64,000 bases of DNA from Nitrobacter winogradskyi Nb-255 (GCF_000012725.1 NC_007406.1:1702001-1766000); one strand, 5' to 3'; numbered from the stretch's first letter, positions 37,726-48,478 are shown. Numbers and translations are program-made. The notes: generated by a model from the sequence alone, not told the origin.

Positions 37726-38579
37726 GGTCGGATCGACATTCAGGATTCCCAGGCGGTCTGATCGCTGATTCATAGGGTTCCGTGATTCTGACACGGAGCT
37801 GCACGATGGGGATCAAGCGGTATGAGCTGAGCGATCATCAGTGGGCGAAGATTGCACCGTTGCTGCCAGGCAAGGCCTCTGATCCGGGACGGACGGGATC
37901 GGATAATCGGTTGTTTGTGAACGGCTGCCTGTGGGTGCTGCGATCCGGCGCGCACTGGTGTGACCTGCCGGAGCGCTATGGTCGCTGGAAGACGGTGCAT
38001 CGGCGGTTCAGCAGGTGGTGCCATGCCGGTGTGTGGGAACGGGTGTTCTCCACCCTGACAGCCGATCGCGACAACCAGTATCTGATGCTCGACTCAACCA
38101 TCGTTCGAGCCCATCAGCAGGCGGCTACCGGAAAAGGGGGGCCAAGGATCAGGCGCTGGGGCGTTCCCGAGGTGGACTGACCACCAAGGTCCACATGCTC
38201 GCCGATGCGCTGGGCCGACCCTTGCGTTTCATCGTCACCGCCGGGCAGGTCGGAGACATCACACAAGCCCCCGCGCTGCTCGAAGCCCAGGCCGGGGACG
38301 CCGTGCTGGCCGACAAGGCTTATGACAGCAACGCCTTGCGTGCACTCATCGCCGGCATGGGCGCCGAAGCGGTGATCCCCTCAAACAGGACGCGCAAAAT
38401 CATCATCCCGCATGACGCCGGTCTCTACAAGCACCGCAACCGCATCGAGCGCTGCTTCAACCGTCTCAAGCACTTCCGCCGTTTCGCCACCCGCTACGAC
38501 AGGCGAACCGTTCACTTCACGGGCTTCGTTCACCTGGCCGCAGCCCTGATCTGGCTGCCGTGAATGTCGATCCGGCCTA
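37724..38579. mobile_element. IS5-family insertion sequence with TA target duplication
   Basis: The element is 37726-38577 (852 bp). Terminal inverted repeats of 17 bp, GGTCGGATCGACATTCA at the left and its complement with one mismatch at the right (38561-38577). TA flanks both sides (37724-37725 and 38578-38579). Size, TA duplication and a two-frame transposase fit the IS427-like group of IS5. The right TA forms part of the ppx stop codon. Confidence 0.9.
37806..38563 (+). CDS. IS5-family transposase, two frames joined by -1 frameshift
   Basis: Frame 1 (37806-38180) encodes the DUF4096-like N-terminus (YELSDHQWAKIAPLLPGK ... FVNGCLWVLRSGAHWCDLPERYG) and the first DDE Asp in LMLDSTIVRAHQ. 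Frame 2 carries ALGRSRGGLTTKVHMLAD, the second Asp in LADKAYDSNALR and Glu in RIERCFNRLKHFRR. The frames meet near 38133 at AAAAGGGGGG, a slippery run that allows a -1 shift. So the gene is probably functional by programmed frameshifting, not broken. Confidence 0.88.
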
Positions 38580-40166
38580 GCGGAGAACGATCGAGCCCGA
38601 GCGGCCGACAAGGCGCGCCAGTTGCTTGAACCGGCCGCCCACACGATCCGCGACCAGATCGACCAGCCGGTGTTCGAACACAAGCGTCAGCTTGCGGCCG
38701 CTGTTCTTGAAATGGGTGGCGGACAACACCCCCGGTTGAGCGGCTGAAATCAGATGCGCGACGCGAAAGGCGGCGCCCAGAATACGCGCTCTCTCATCCA
38801 TGGGCGGCGTCACCAGTTCGCATACCTCGGGCGATGGCCCGTTTGCTTCGTTCAACCCGGCATAGCGGTAGTATACCGACAGCGCGACGAAGGCTCGTCC
38901 TTGATGGTCGATGCTGACGAAATTGCCATTCATGATCAAACTGAGCGTTTGCTCGCTGCGGTAGTCTGGATGGATGCGCCAGCCGATATCGGAAAGCAGG
39001 CAGGCGGTGTGGCGCAGCCGTCGGTCGTCTTCGGTCTCCTTAAGCTTGAGAGCCCGGAACAACCGGTCGGTCCATTTGATCAGCTCCTCGGCATGACACG
39101 CCGAGCGTGACAGCAGGCCGTTCAGCGTTTGCGCGGCGCAGATCAATCCATCCCTGGATTGGTCGGCAGCGGGCAGCATCGAATAAAGCAAACCCTCGCG
39201 GACGCCATAGGTCGAGAAGACGATGGCCTTCGGCTTCGCGATCCGGATGATGTGCTCCAGCACCAGAGCGGCGTAAGTCAGGAGCGGCTGCCGTGCTTCG
39301 GCCACGACCTCGATATCTGCCAGCATGTCGGAAGCAACCAGACGGCGCAGCCGCCGGACGAAATCAAGCGCGTCGGCCGCGGGGATGGAGTAACCGTGCA
39401 TGACGCGAAGCGGATAACCGCTCTGGATGATGTGAAGGCGCGCCAGCGCCCGCCATGTTCCGCCGATAGCGTAGAAAGTGCGACTCTTGCCGGCCTTCAG
39501 TGGCGTCGCATCGGCAAGCGCGGCTTTTACGATGCTGTTCGCGCGCTTCAATGATTTCTTCGACGCATCCTGCAAGGCGAGACTGCCGAGCGGCAGCGTT
39601 ATTCCGCGACCGACGCGGTGATCGCGCACGTCAGTCAATTCCAGCGAACCGCCGCCGAGATCGCCGACGATTCCGTTCGGTTTGTGGACGCTGGAAACGA
39701 CCCCAAGGGCCGCGAGATAAGCTTCCTGTGATCCCGGCAGGACTTCGACCGTCACGCCGCAGATGCGTTCCGCCTGGGCTATGAAATCCGCGCCGTTCGT
39801 GGCGTCGCGGCATGCGGCGGTCGCGATGGCGTAAACGCGGCTGATCTTCATGACCTTGCACAGCGCGTGGAAACGCCGCAGGGATGTCAGCGCCTTGCTG
39901 ATCGCATCCGACGCAAGCAATCCGGTGGACTGCACCTCGCGCCCGAGTCCGCACGATGCTTTCTCGTTGAAGACCGAGACGAGACTTCGCTCCAACGCTT
40001 CATAGACGACGAGGCGGACGGAGTTGGAGCCGATATCGATGACGGCGACGCTGGAGCCCGGCTTGCGCGGACGCAGATATGTCGGGGCCGGCGGTCTATG
40101 CCGGCGGCTGCCGCTCTGAGCGACGCGTGAGACGGCGCGGCGAAGATTCCTTGAGCGACTTTCCAC
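38577..40166 (-). CDS. ppx: Exopolyphosphatase (Ppx/GppA family)
   Basis: 529 residues. N-terminal ASKHA ATPase domain with [17 protein letters not shown] and [16 protein letters not shown], then a C-terminal HD-like helical domain. Degrades polyphosphate or pppGpp. Its start lies 71 bases inside the ppk gene, so the two are cotranslated. The stop codon TAG is made of the TA duplication of the IS5 element and the last base of the IS; the uninterrupted site would also read TAG, so the protein is probably full length. Confidence 0.93.
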   Translation of the reverse strand: MESRSRNLRRAVSRVAQSGSRRHRPPAPTYLRPRKPGSSVAVIDIGSNSVRLVVYEALERSLVSVFNEKASCGLGREVQSTGLLASDAISKALTSLRRFHALCKVMKISRVYAIATAACRDATNGADFIAQAERICGVTVEVLPGSQEAYLAALGVVSSVHKPNGIVGDLGGGSLELTDVRDHRVGRGITLPLGSLALQDASKKSLKRANSIVKAALADATPLKAGKSRTFYAIGGTWRALARLHIIQSGYPLRVMHGYSIPAADALDFVRRLRRLVASDMLADIEVVAEARQPLLTYAALVLEHIIRIAKPKAIVFSTYGVREGLLYSMLPAADQSRDGLICAAQTLNGLLSRSACHAEELIKWTDRLFRALKLKETEDDRRLRHTACLLSDIGWRIHPDYRSEQTLSLIMNGNFVSIDHQGRAFVALSVYYRYAGLNEANGPSPEVCELVTPPMDERARILGAAFRVAHLISAAQPGVLSATHFKNSGRKLTLVFEHRLVDLVADRVGGRFKQLARLVGRSGSIVLR

Positions 40167-42297
40167 GGCCGGACAGACTCGGGTTTGTCATGAAATAGTT
40201 GTGCAGGTTGAAGGGCTCCTCGCCCTTCGCGGCCTTCATACGCGTTGACGATCCATCCGGCAACAACCGCCAGCTCTGTTCGGTGTCCTTGAGGTTCGCG
40301 ACCATGATCTGCTCGAGAACCTGCTGATGCACCGTCGCATTCTGCAGCGGGCACAGCACTTCGACGCGCCGGTCGAGGTTGCGCGGCATCATGTCCGCGG
40401 ACGAGATATACACAGCGGCTTTTGGTCCCGGCATGGTTTGCCCCATTCCAAAACAGTAAATCCGGCCGTGCTCCAGGAACCTGCCGATGACTGACTTGAC
40501 GCGAATGTTTTCCGACAACCCGGGAACTCCGGGCCGCAGGCAGCAGATGCCGCGCACGATCAGTTCGACGGAAACGCCCGCCTGGGATGCTTCATACAGC
40601 GCGTCGATGATGTCGGGATCGACCAGCGCGTTCATTTTCATCCAGACCGCGGCCGGTTTGCCGTTACGCGCAAAAGTGGTTTCACCGCGAATATGATCGA
40701 GAATCCGATTCCGCAGCGTTAGAGGTGATACGGCCATTCTCTCGATATCGCTCGGCTCGGCGTAGCCCGTGATGTAATTGAATACGCGCGCCGCATCACG
40801 GCCTATGATCGGATCGGATGTAAAATACGACAGGTCCGTATAGATACGCGCGGTCACCGGGTGATAGTTGCCGGTACCGGTGTGGACATAGGTCGCGAGA
40901 CTGCCGCCTTCCCGGCGCACGACCAGCGAGAGCTTGGCGTGCGTTTTTAGTTCGAGGAAACCGTAGACCACCTGCACGCCGGCGCGCTCGAGATCGCGCG
41001 CCCAGCGGATGTTGGCCTCTTCGTCGAACCGGGCCTTGAGCTCGATGAGCGCCGTGACGGACTTGCCCGCCTCCGCGGCCTCCGCCAGCGCCCGCACGAT
41101 CGGCGAGTTGTTGGAGGTGCGGTAGAGCGTCTGCTTGATCGCGACGACGTCAGGATCGCGCGCGGCCTGTTGCAGGAACTGCACGACGACGTCGAACGAC
41201 TCGTAGGGATGATGAACGATCAGGTCTTTTTGCCGGATGGCGGCGAACACGTCGCCGCCATGATCGCGCACGCGCTCGGGATGGCGCGGAACATACGGCA
41301 CGAATTCAAGGTCGGGCCGGTCGAGCCGTGTGAGTTGCGACAGCTCGTTCATGGCCAGGACGCCGTCCACCAGCAACACTTCGTCGTCGGCCGCGGATAG
41401 CGCCCGCTGAACGAATGCGCGCAGCTCGGCGGGCATGGCGGCTTCGATTTCGAGCCGGATGACGGAGCCGCGCCGGCGGCGTTTCAACGCGGTCTCGAAC
41501 AGGCGAACCAGGTCCTCCGCCTCCTCCTCGATTTCCAGTTCGGAGTCCCGGATGATGCGGAAAGCGCCCTGCCCCTTGACCGTGTAGCCCGGAAACAGCC
41601 GGTTGATGAACAGGCTGGTGGCGCCTTCAATCGTGATCAGCCTGACGGGATCGTCCTTGCTGGCCGCCGGAATCCTCAGGAACCGGTCGATCTTGCCGGG
41701 CATGCGGATCAACGCATTCATCGGCTTGCCGTCGGAGGTCCGCGCCAGTTGCAGCGCGATGGTGAAGCCAAGGCTTGGAATGAACGGAAACGGGTGGGCC
41801 GGATCGATGGCGAGCGGCGTCAACAAAGGGAAGATATTGTGCAGGAAGTGATCGGCGATCCAGCTCCGCTCGGCTTTGGTGACATCCTTGCCGTCGATCA
41901 GGACGATCCCGACTCCGGCCAGCATATTGCGCAGATCCCGCCAGATCGCCTGCTGGTCGCTCGCCAGATCGGAGACCGTCTCGTTGATGAGAACAAGTTG
42001 CTCCGACGGCGTCAGCCCGTCCGGGCTGCGCTCGGTGATCCCTTCCCGCACCTGCGCCTTGATGCCGGCGACGCGAACCATGAAGAATTCGTCGAGGTTG
42101 TTGGCGGAAATCGACAGGAATCGGACGCGCTCAAGCGCGGGATGACCTGGATTGACCGACTCCTCAAGGACGCGGCGGTTAAAATGGAGCCAGGATAATT
42201 CCCGATTGATAAACCGTTCCGGACTGGCGCGGATCGCCGAGTCCAGTTCCAGTTCCGGTTTTTTCTCTTCGGGAGCAATCGCTTGAATTGAATCCAT
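40096..42297 (-). CDS. ppk: Polyphosphate kinase 1
   Basis: 733 residues from ATG 42297 ([46 protein letters not shown]). An upstream in-frame start at 42369 would place the first codons inside repeat block A10 and is rejected. Domains: N, head, C1 and C2; catalytic region [16 protein letters not shown] and [22 protein letters not shown], second PLD-like motif at HGRIYCFG. Makes polyphosphate from ATP; pairs with ppx. Confidence 0.95.
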   Translation of the reverse strand: MDSIQAIAPEEKKPELELDSAIRASPERFINRELSWLHFNRRVLEESVNPGHPALERVRFLSISANNLDEFFMVRVAGIKAQVREGITERSPDGLTPSEQLVLINETVSDLASDQQAIWRDLRNMLAGVGIVLIDGKDVTKAERSWIADHFLHNIFPLLTPLAIDPAHPFPFIPSLGFTIALQLARTSDGKPMNALIRMPGKIDRFLRIPAASKDDPVRLITIEGATSLFINRLFPGYTVKGQGAFRIIRDSELEIEEEAEDLVRLFETALKRRRRGSVIRLEIEAAMPAELRAFVQRALSAADDEVLLVDGVLAMNELSQLTRLDRPDLEFVPYVPRHPERVRDHGGDVFAAIRQKDLIVHHPYESFDVVVQFLQQAARDPDVVAIKQTLYRTSNNSPIVRALAEAAEAGKSVTALIELKARFDEEANIRWARDLERAGVQVVYGFLELKTHAKLSLVVRREGGSLATYVHTGTGNYHPVTARIYTDLSYFTSDPIIGRDAARVFNYITGYAEPSDIERMAVSPLTLRNRILDHIRGETTFARNGKPAAVWMKMNALVDPDIIDALYEASQAGVSVELIVRGICCLRPGVPGLSENIRVKSVIGRFLEHGRIYCFGMGQTMPGPKAAVYISSADMMPRNLDRRVEVLCPLQNATVHQQVLEQIMVANLKDTEQSWRLLPDGSSTRMKAAKGEEPFNLHNYFMTNPSLSGRGKSLKESSPRRLTRRSERQPPA

Positions 42298-42320
42298 CGA
42301 TATGTCGGTCCGTATTCCCG

Positions 42321-42420
42321 TGTCTTCGAGCGAAGCGGATAGCCGGTTCGCGTAAAGAAAACGCGTCAAATCAAAAACTGATTGCCCGCTTCTGATCTCG
42401 ACAGAAGTGAAGGGGCCCAG
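42321..42420. repeat. Dispersed palindromic repeat block A10
   Basis: TTCGAGCGAAGCGGATAGCC / GGTTCGCGTAAAGAAAACGCG unit followed by a GCCCGCTTCTGATC palindrome. Directly upstream of ppk. Confidence 0.8.
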
Positions 42421-42542
42421 ATGCTTCGGCGGCGGTGCAACAGCGGTGAACCATGGGCCAGCTCAATGACGTTTCCATGACATTTGACGTTGCGGATGGT
42501 CGGGGCGTCAAGGTCCGTCGAAGGAATTCAGAGCCTGTGGCC

Positions 42543-43247
42543 TCAGTCGTGATTTCGAAGCAGTTCTGCGGCGAGCGCGCGCGTCACCGGCCTGCCAAGC
42601 CGTAACGATTCGGCATCGAGCTGTTCGACGGCGAGGCGAGCGGCGGCAACCGATCGTTCGGTCCGCGTTGCGATGAAACTCACGATCGCTTCGTCGATAT
42701 TCATCTGGCGATCCGCTGAGAACTTCACGATCAACGCCCGGAGCAGATGATCGTCGGGCGGCATCAACGTCACGACCGGCACCGCGCGGAGTCGCGACCG
42801 CAGGTCGCGCAGCCCGATCTCGATCGCGGCCGGCGTGACTCGCGCCGTCATCAGCACGAACGCGGCTTCCTCACGGGCGAGGTTCATCAGGTGGAACAGG
42901 GCAAGCTCATCGAAGGTTTTCGGATTGAGGTCCTCCACCACGAGCGCCCCTGTCGTCAGGGCCATCGGCACCGTCGCCGCGGTCAGGCCTTGCGCGCTGA
43001 TGGAGCGCGCCCCTGCCCGCTCCGCCCAGATCGCCGCGAGATGGCTCTTGCCGCAACCTTCAGGGCCGGCCAGCAACATGATCCTGTTCGGCCACTCCGG
43101 CCAGCTCTCGATCAGCGACAGCGCCGCCGCGTTCGCGGGACCTTCAAGAAAATCGTCCCGCGAAAAGCTCTCGGCGTGCGGCAGCGTGAATGCGAGCTGA
43201 CGGGAGGGAGGACGGCCTGCCAAGCATCTACTCCACGTCAGCACCAA
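42543..43247 (-). CDS. hdaA: DnaA-related regulator (Hda/HdaA-like)
   Basis: 234 residues. AAA+ domain with LLAGPEGCGKSHLAAIW (Walker A) and ALVVEDLNPKTFDELALFHLMNLAREE, lacking the DnaA domain IV DNA-binding part. N-terminal RQLAFTLPHAESFSRDDFLEGPANAAAL fits the clamp-binding start of Hda proteins. Hda with the beta clamp promotes ATP hydrolysis by DnaA and limits re-initiation. 21 bases after the phosphatidyltransferase gene, same operon. Confidence 0.88.
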   Translation of the reverse strand: MVLTWSRCLAGRPPSRQLAFTLPHAESFSRDDFLEGPANAAALSLIESWPEWPNRIMLLAGPEGCGKSHLAAIWAERAGARSISAQGLTAATVPMALTTGALVVEDLNPKTFDELALFHLMNLAREEAAFVLMTARVTPAAIEIGLRDLRSRLRAVPVVTLMPPDDHLLRALIVKFSADRQMNIDEAIVSFIATRTERSVAAARLAVEQLDAESLRLGRPVTRALAAELLRNHD

Positions 43248-43268
43248 CTCGCGCGCACTGTGCCACCT

Positions 43269-43811
43269 TCATTGCGGATCGATGGTGCTCATGTGGCGCA
43301 CCCACTCCACGAGATAGAAAGAAACGGAAACCAGGGTCAGGATCGCTATGGCGGCCATCAGAAGGGCTTCGTAGGGCGAGGAATCAAATCCGAATCCCAG
43401 CGCGGCCAGCACCAGCGCCGCGAACGCGACCTGCGCTCCCGTATTGAGCTTAGAGACCAGCAGTGGCTTCATGGGCACCGGCTTGTTGAACAGCCACGAT
43501 ACGATCACCGCCCCGACGATCATGATGTCGCGCGAGACCACCAGGATAACGAGCCAGATGGGCACGGCGCCCCAAATGCCGAGCGTGACGAAGATCGAGA
43601 CCAGCAGCGCCTTGTCGGCCAGCGGATCCAGAAGCGCACCAAGTTCGCTCGCCATGTTGAAGCGCTTGGCCAGAAACCCGTCCACCGCATCGCTGACGCC
43701 GGCAATCACAAAGATGGCGAAAGCGATCTCCATCTGATTGGAGGCGATAGCCCAGATAATGATTGGCACGAGCAGAATACGGCCGAGCGTAATAATATTT
43801 GGAATACTCAC
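43269..43811 (-). CDS. CDP-alcohol phosphatidyltransferase (PgsA-like)
   Basis: 180 residues from GTG 43811 (MSIPNIITLGRILLVPIIIW); the frame extends upstream but without coding character. Six or so hydrophobic helices. The CDP-alcohol signature is complete: DAVDGFLAKRFNMASELGALLDPLADK, with Asp-Gly, Ala-Lys-Arg, Gly and the Asp pair that bind metal and CDP. Likely makes phosphatidylglycerophosphate or cardiolipin from CDP-diacylglycerol in the inner membrane; head group not determined. Confidence 0.9.
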   Translation of the reverse strand: MSIPNIITLGRILLVPIIIWAIASNQMEIAFAIFVIAGVSDAVDGFLAKRFNMASELGALLDPLADKALLVSIFVTLGIWGAVPIWLVILVVSRDIMIVGAVIVSWLFNKPVPMKPLLVSKLNTGAQVAFAALVLAALGFGFDSSPYEALLMAAIAILTLVSVSFYLVEWVRHMSTIDPQ

Positions 43812-43970
43812 GCGACTTTCCAGGCTCCGGTTTCCGCACAAAACCTTCGGGAGGCGAGGCTTTGCAGAAGAGGTCGGCCTTTGTCTACATAGTATATGCG
43901 GACAGCCTGTGCGAGCCATTGCGCAAGTCGGCAATCCGACGTAACCAGCCGGGATGTCTTCGAGCGCTGC

Positions 43971-44044
43971 TAGTGTCCCTTTGATTCCGAAGTTCGTATC
44001 AAAGGTTGCGGCAAGGGTATGCGGACTTCGGAATCGGGACACTG
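43971..44044. repeat. Dispersed palindrome family B, copy 2, against purM start
   Basis: AGTGTCCCTTTGATTCCGAAG to CTTCGGAATCGGGACACT; arms of about 20 bases. It ends three bases before the purM ATG at 44047 and takes the place of the usual leader. Confidence 0.9.
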
Positions 44045-44046
44045 GC

Positions 44047-45120
44047 ATGACCGACAGGAACATCAGCCTGACCTATGCCGGGGCGGGCGTCGATATCGAC
44101 GCCGGCAACCGGCTGGTCGACCTCATCAAGCCGATGGTGCGCGCAACCGCTCGCGCCGGCGCGGAGGCCGAGATCGGCGGATTCGGCGGCCTGTTTGATC
44201 TCAAGGCCGCCGGATTCGCGGACCCGGTTCTGGTTGCGGCCAACGACGGCGTCGGAACCAAGGTCAAGATCGCGATCGAAACCGGCATCCACGATACCAT
44301 CGGCATCGATCTTGTCGCCATGTCCGTCAACGATCTCGTCGTACAGGGCGCGGAGCCCTTGTTCTTCCTTGATTATTTTGCCTGCGGCAAGCTTGATCCC
44401 GAAACCGCCGCGGCGATCGTGGCCGGAATCGCGGAAGGCTGCCGGGAAGCGGGTTGCGCCCTGATCGGCGGCGAAACGGCTGAAATGCCCGGCCTCTACA
44501 AGGACGGTGACTACGACCTTGCCGGCTTCGCGGTCGGCGCGGCGGAACGCGGCTCCCTGTTGCCCGGCCGCGATATCGCCGCCGGTGATGCGGTGATCGG
44601 ACTCGCGTCGTCCGGCGTGCATTCCAATGGCTATTCACTGGTCCGCAATATCGTCGAAGCCTCGGGTATCGCCCTCTCCGCTCCAGCGCCATTCGCTCCC
44701 GTCGCGACCCTGGGAGGTGCGCTGCTGACCCCCACCCGGCTCTACGTCAAATCCTGTCTGCGCGCGATCCGCGAAACCGGTGCGGTGAAAGGGCTCGCCC
44801 ACATCACCGGAGGCGGCTTCACCGACAACATTCCTCGCGTCCTGCCCGAAGGACTCGGCGTGCGGATCGATCTCGCCGGGTTGACGGTCCTTCCGGTCTT
44901 CAAATGGCTGGCGCAGCAGGGTCGCGTCGTCGAACGCGAGATGCTTCGAACCTTCAATTGCGGCATCGGAATGGTCGCGATCGTGCGCCGCGACGCGGTT
45001 CAGCAGGTCGTGGATGTGCTGACGCAGGCCGGCGAACGTGTGTCGTTGCTGGGCGATGTGATCGTTGCAGGCGATGAAGGCCGGGTCGTTTACGACGGTC
45101 AACTCGATCTCGCCGTATAG
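44047..45120 (+). CDS. purM: Phosphoribosylformylglycinamidine cyclo-ligase
   Basis: 357 residues from ATG 44047 ([31 protein letters not shown]). AIRS/PurM fold: [40 protein letters not shown] and [27 protein letters not shown] (ATP and FGAM site), [19 protein letters not shown]. Catalyses ring closure to AIR in purine synthesis. Forms an operon with purN 18 bases downstream. The palindrome at its start leaves no normal ribosome binding site except a GGGAC stretch within the right arm. Confidence 0.97.
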   Translation: MTDRNISLTYAGAGVDIDAGNRLVDLIKPMVRATARAGAEAEIGGFGGLFDLKAAGFADPVLVAANDGVGTKVKIAIETGIHDTIGIDLVAMSVNDLVVQGAEPLFFLDYFACGKLDPETAAAIVAGIAEGCREAGCALIGGETAEMPGLYKDGDYDLAGFAVGAAERGSLLPGRDIAAGDAVIGLASSGVHSNGYSLVRNIVEASGIALSAPAPFAPVATLGGALLTPTRLYVKSCLRAIRETGAVKGLAHITGGGFTDNIPRVLPEGLGVRIDLAGLTVLPVFKWLAQQGRVVEREMLRTFNCGIGMVAIVRRDAVQQVVDVLTQAGERVSLLGDVIVAGDEGRVVYDGQLDLAV

Positions 45121-45138
45121 AACGCCCCAGCAGGGAAT

Positions 45139-45798
45139 GTGAGCATGAAACGCCGTGTCGCCATCCTGATCTCCGGACGCGGATCGAACATGACGGCGCT
45201 GGTGGAGGCTGCAAAGGCCGAGGACTTTCCGGCTGAAATAGCCGTCGTCATTTCCAATAAACCCGGCGCGGCGGGCCTCGCCAGAGCCCAGGCGGCCGGC
45301 GTCGAGACGCTCGTCATTGAAAGCAAGCCATTTGGCAAGGACCGTGCGGCGTTCGAGGCCGAACTGCAATCCGCTCTGGATGACAGGCGCATCGAATTCA
45401 TCTGCCTCGGCGGCTTCATGCGGCTGTTCACAGCCGAGTTCGTCCGAGGCTGGCATGGACGGATGCTCAACATCCACCCCTCGCTGCTTCCATCATTCCG
45501 GGGCCTCGACCCCCACGGTCAGGCCCTGCGCGCGGGCGTGAAGATCTCAGGCGCCACGGTGCATTTCGTCGTCGCGGAAACAGATGCCGGCCCCATTGTC
45601 ATGCAGGGCGCAGTGGCTGTGCGTGACGACGACACGGCGGAGACGCTGGCCGCGCGCGTCCTGGACATCGAGCATCGCATCTACCCCGATGCGCTGCGGC
45701 TGGTCGCGGGCGGCGGCACGCGACTGGATGGCGACATTTGCAAGACGTCGGCAAACGCCAGTCCGGACGATAGCCTGATCTCGCCGTCCGTAATCTGA
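45139..45798 (+). CDS. purN: Phosphoribosylglycinamide formyltransferase
   Basis: 219 residues from GTG 45139; ATG at 45145 is equally possible. GART fold: VAILISGRGSNMTALVEA (phosphate loop), MLNIHPSLLPSFRGLDPHGQAL with catalytic Asn/His, and VAETDAGPIVMQGAV with the catalytic Asp. Transfers formyl from 10-formyl-THF to GAR. Follows purM. Confidence 0.97.
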   Translation: MSMKRRVAILISGRGSNMTALVEAAKAEDFPAEIAVVISNKPGAAGLARAQAAGVETLVIESKPFGKDRAAFEAELQSALDDRRIEFICLGGFMRLFTAEFVRGWHGRMLNIHPSLLPSFRGLDPHGQALRAGVKISGATVHFVVAETDAGPIVMQGAVAVRDDDTAETLAARVLDIEHRIYPDALRLVAGGGTRLDGDICKTSANASPDDSLISPSVI

Positions 45799-45841
45799 CC
45801 ACGATTGATCTGACCACGATTGATCTGACCGCGTCCTGCTA

Positions 45842-45948
45842 TAGCGTTTTCGAGCGAAGCGGATGACGTGACGGTTCGCGTGAAAAACGCGTCAGATCAT
45901 AATCGGAGAGCCCGCTTCTGATTTTCATCAGAAGCGGAAAGGCTATAC
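45842..45948. repeat. Dispersed palindromic repeat block A11
   Basis: AGCGTTTTCGAGCGAAGCGG / GGTTCGCGTGAAAAACGCG unit and a GCCCGCTTCTGATTTTCAT / CAGAAGCGGAAAGGCT palindrome, after purN. Confidence 0.85.
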
Positions 45949-46018
45949 GTCAGGGCAGATCCACCCATCCTCGCGATTGAAGGAGCGTGTCGCCGAACCC
46001 ATCGCGGGGAGATGTGAT

Positions 46019-46222
46019 TTACGAGATCTTCAGATTCTCGGCGGAGGTCTTGCCGCGATTTTCAACCAGATCGTATTCAATCGTCTGGTTTTCGTCGAGG
46101 GTGCTCAGGCCGGCGCGCTCAACGGCGGAGATATGAACGAACACGTCCCTATCGCCGGTCGTTGGCTTGATAAATCCGTACCCTTTGGTTGGGTTGAACC
46201 ATTTGACGGTGCCCTTTTGCAT
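46019..46222 (-). CDS. cspA: Cold-shock protein (CspA type)
   Basis: 67 residues. Single CSD: MQKGTVKWFNPTKGYGFIKPTTGDRDVFVHISAVERAGLSTLDENQTIEYDLVENRGKTSAENLKIS, with RNP1 KGYGFI and RNP2 VFVHI. RNA chaperone. GGAGACAG-type ribosome binding site upstream. A long non-coding region (46223-46579) precedes it and may carry a long 5' leader, as is usual for csp genes. Confidence 0.96.
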   Translation of the reverse strand: MQKGTVKWFNPTKGYGFIKPTTGDRDVFVHISAVERAGLSTLDENQTIEYDLVENRGKTSAENLKIS

Positions 46223-46579
46223 CGTCTGTCTCCTGTTGGGATATGATCAAAGACGTGGCGCACTTCGCGTCTCACGCCACAAGCGGCCCCCTCTCCTGAT
46301 CTTTTCCGAACTTTCCGAATTGTACCGATGGCGGGCTCTCAACCGATTGTTGGTGGATTGCAACACGAAAATTACCGCTTAGCAAGTCACGCCAGATAAC
46401 TGGGAAACACCCGAACCCGCGGCTGTGGAGGAAGCGGCGATGCGGCAGCGACGGGCGAAACCGAAGCGTTTCAAGGTGTCTTGGCGAAGCGTGGCCGTTC
46501 CGGAGACGAACCAGCTTCGTTCGTCAATATCCCGCTATCCACATATTTGATTGCGCGGAAGACCTGCCCTCTGGAACGG
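46223..46579. other. Intergenic region upstream of cspA
   Basis: About 357 bases. Presumably the cspA promoter and leader on the minus strand. No repeat family A unit, no clear terminator, and no convincing small gene seen. Confidence 0.4.
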
Positions 46580-47401
46580 TTAATCGGCGACTTGCCTGCG
46601 GTTGCGTATCATCGATCCGGCACTGAGCACGATCATGACTCCCAGCAGGCCACACAGCACCTCGCCTCCGGGTCCGCCGGCGGTAAACCGGGGCGCGATG
46701 CCGACCCACCCCAGGACCGCATCCAGAAAGGCGCCGGTGCCCCCATCGAAGAACCGATGCAGCCATGGCGCTACCGCCGGATCGGTCGCGATGACCTCGC
46801 CCGCGATCCAGCCCAGCAGCGCCGATCCGGCCCAGATCAAGAAAGGCAGGCGCGTCAGAAGCAGCATGATCAGCGCCGCGCCCGTCACGATCAGCGGCAC
46901 GCTGACGGCCAGCCCGATGATCAACAGCGGTACGCTGCCATTCGCCGCTGCCGCGATCGCGATGACATTGTCGAGACTCATCACGAAGTCGGCGACCACC
47001 ACGACCCGGACGGCGGACCAGAGGCGGCCGGCCGCCGGGATGGCTTCCTCGCCCTGCTTCTCCGGCACCAGCAGCTTGGTGGCTATCACAAGCAGCGCGA
47101 TCCCCCCCACCAGCTTGAGGTAGGGCAGCCCCATCAAGGTCGTGATGATCCCGGCGAAGATGATGCGGAGGCCGACCGCGGCGCCCGCGCCGAGCACCAC
47201 GCCCCAGAAGCGCAGCCGGGGAGCCAGCCCGCGACAGGCAAGCGCGATCACCAGCGCATTGTCGCCGGACAGGACGACATCGATCCAGATGATCTTGCTG
47301 ACGGCGAGCCAGAACGCCGGATCATTCAGGTCGTTTCGAAACTGATCGAAGGCCGAGGCGATCGCCGTCAGGTCGAAGACGTGCAGTAGCGAATCCAACA
47401 C
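46580..47401 (-). CDS. TerC/YjbE-family integral membrane protein
   Basis: 273 residues from GTG 47401 (ribosome binding site GAAGGAA); the frame continues upstream but without a site. Seven or so hydrophobic segments. Family motifs IIWIDVVLSGDNALVIALACRGL and VVVADFVMSLDNVIAIAAAANGSVPLLIIGL, each with conserved Asp-Asn. TerC-like proteins are linked to tellurite resistance and to Mn2+ handling at the membrane; the substrate here is not known. Confidence 0.9.
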   Translation of the reverse strand: MLDSLLHVFDLTAIASAFDQFRNDLNDPAFWLAVSKIIWIDVVLSGDNALVIALACRGLAPRLRFWGVVLGAGAAVGLRIIFAGIITTLMGLPYLKLVGGIALLVIATKLLVPEKQGEEAIPAAGRLWSAVRVVVVADFVMSLDNVIAIAAAANGSVPLLIIGLAVSVPLIVTGAALIMLLLTRLPFLIWAGSALLGWIAGEVIATDPAVAPWLHRFFDGGTGAFLDAVLGWVGIAPRFTAGGPGGEVLCGLLGVMIVLSAGSMIRNRRQVAD

Positions 47402-47454
47402 CTGTTCCTTCGATCGAACGCCGCCAGACTCGGCCGATAACGTTCCCGCGCGAA

Positions 47455-47563
47455 GCATGTCCCCGGGATGTGACCCGAGGATGGCGGCCGGTTCGCGTGA
47501 GGAAAACGCGTCAAAACACCAATCTCAGGCTTCGCTTCCGATTGAAGCGGAAGCGAAGCTCCA
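47455..47563. repeat. Dispersed palindromic repeat block A12 (degenerate)
   Basis: CGGTTCGCGTGAGGAAAACGCG unit followed by a GCTTCGCTTCCGATTG / GAAGCGGAAGCGAAGC palindrome. Confidence 0.75.
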
Positions 47564-47632
47564 GGGTCTGTTTCAACCGCGTTGAATCCGATTGAACTGC
47601 GTTGAATCAGATTCTTTGCTTATCTTCCTGTC

Positions 47633-47792
47633 CGAGCATGATCTTCTCCGAAAGCCGGTTTCCACTTTGCGCTGGCGCGGCCCTTCGGGTGGGATCATGC
47701 TCTGGAAAATATCGGGATCATGTTTTGGAAATTATTGTCCGGTCGCATTTTCATGCGGCGAACCGGTATCCATCTCGCCCGAAAATGCCTTA
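47633..47792. repeat. Dispersed palindromic repeat block A13
   Basis: GAGCATGATCTTCTCCG / GGGATCATGCTCT palindrome with an inserted CGCGGCCCTTCGGG hairpin, then the reversed GCGAACCGGTATCCATCTCG unit ending at the ndk stop. Confidence 0.8.
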
Positions 47793-48212
47793 GCCGACGA
47801 TCTCGTTGCCCGAGAAGAACTGGGCGATCTCGACCGCCGCGGTTTCGGTTGCATCCGATCCATGAACGGAGTTTTCACCGACCGATTTCGCATGGAGCTT
47901 GCGAATGGTGCCATCGGCCGCCTTGGACGGATCGGTCGCACCCATGATGTCGCGATACTTGAGGATCGCGCCTTCGCCTTCCAGCACCTGCACGACCACC
48001 GGCCCGGAGATCATGAAGTCGACGAGTTCTCCGAAGAACGGGCGGGCCTTGTGCACGGCGTAAAACGTCTCGGCCTGCTCGCGGGTCATGCGGATGCGCT
48101 TTTGCGCCACAATTCGAAGTCCAGCCTTTTCTATCAGGGCGTTGATCGCGCCGGTCAGGTTTCGCGCGGTCGCGTCCGGCTTGAGAATCGAAAAGGTGCG
48201 TTCAATCGCCAT
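47790..48212 (-). CDS. ndk: Nucleoside diphosphate kinase
   Basis: 140 residues, standard length. [20 protein letters not shown] at the N-terminus and the active-site His in [21 protein letters not shown]. Balances nucleoside triphosphates by phosphate transfer through a phosphohistidine. A repeat block overlaps its stop codon. Confidence 0.97.
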
Positions 48213-48478
48213 GATGTCGTCCTTGATTTAGCGGTCGCAGGAATTGCGCGCTTATATCGGCGCCCGTCAGTGACGGCAAGCGCATCGGACATCTGACCGT
48301 CCCACCCTCGGCAATTCTTCGCGCGATGACAAGCTCTGTAATCTGCATCACAGAGCGGTTCGAATCCATGCCGTAACCTCCGACGCACTGAACCTGCTCG
48401 CCTGGCGCAACGTCAGACCAGCCGGACGAAATATTCACCGCGGACGCCTCGGCGTCCCCATCATGAGGAGAGAGCTCG

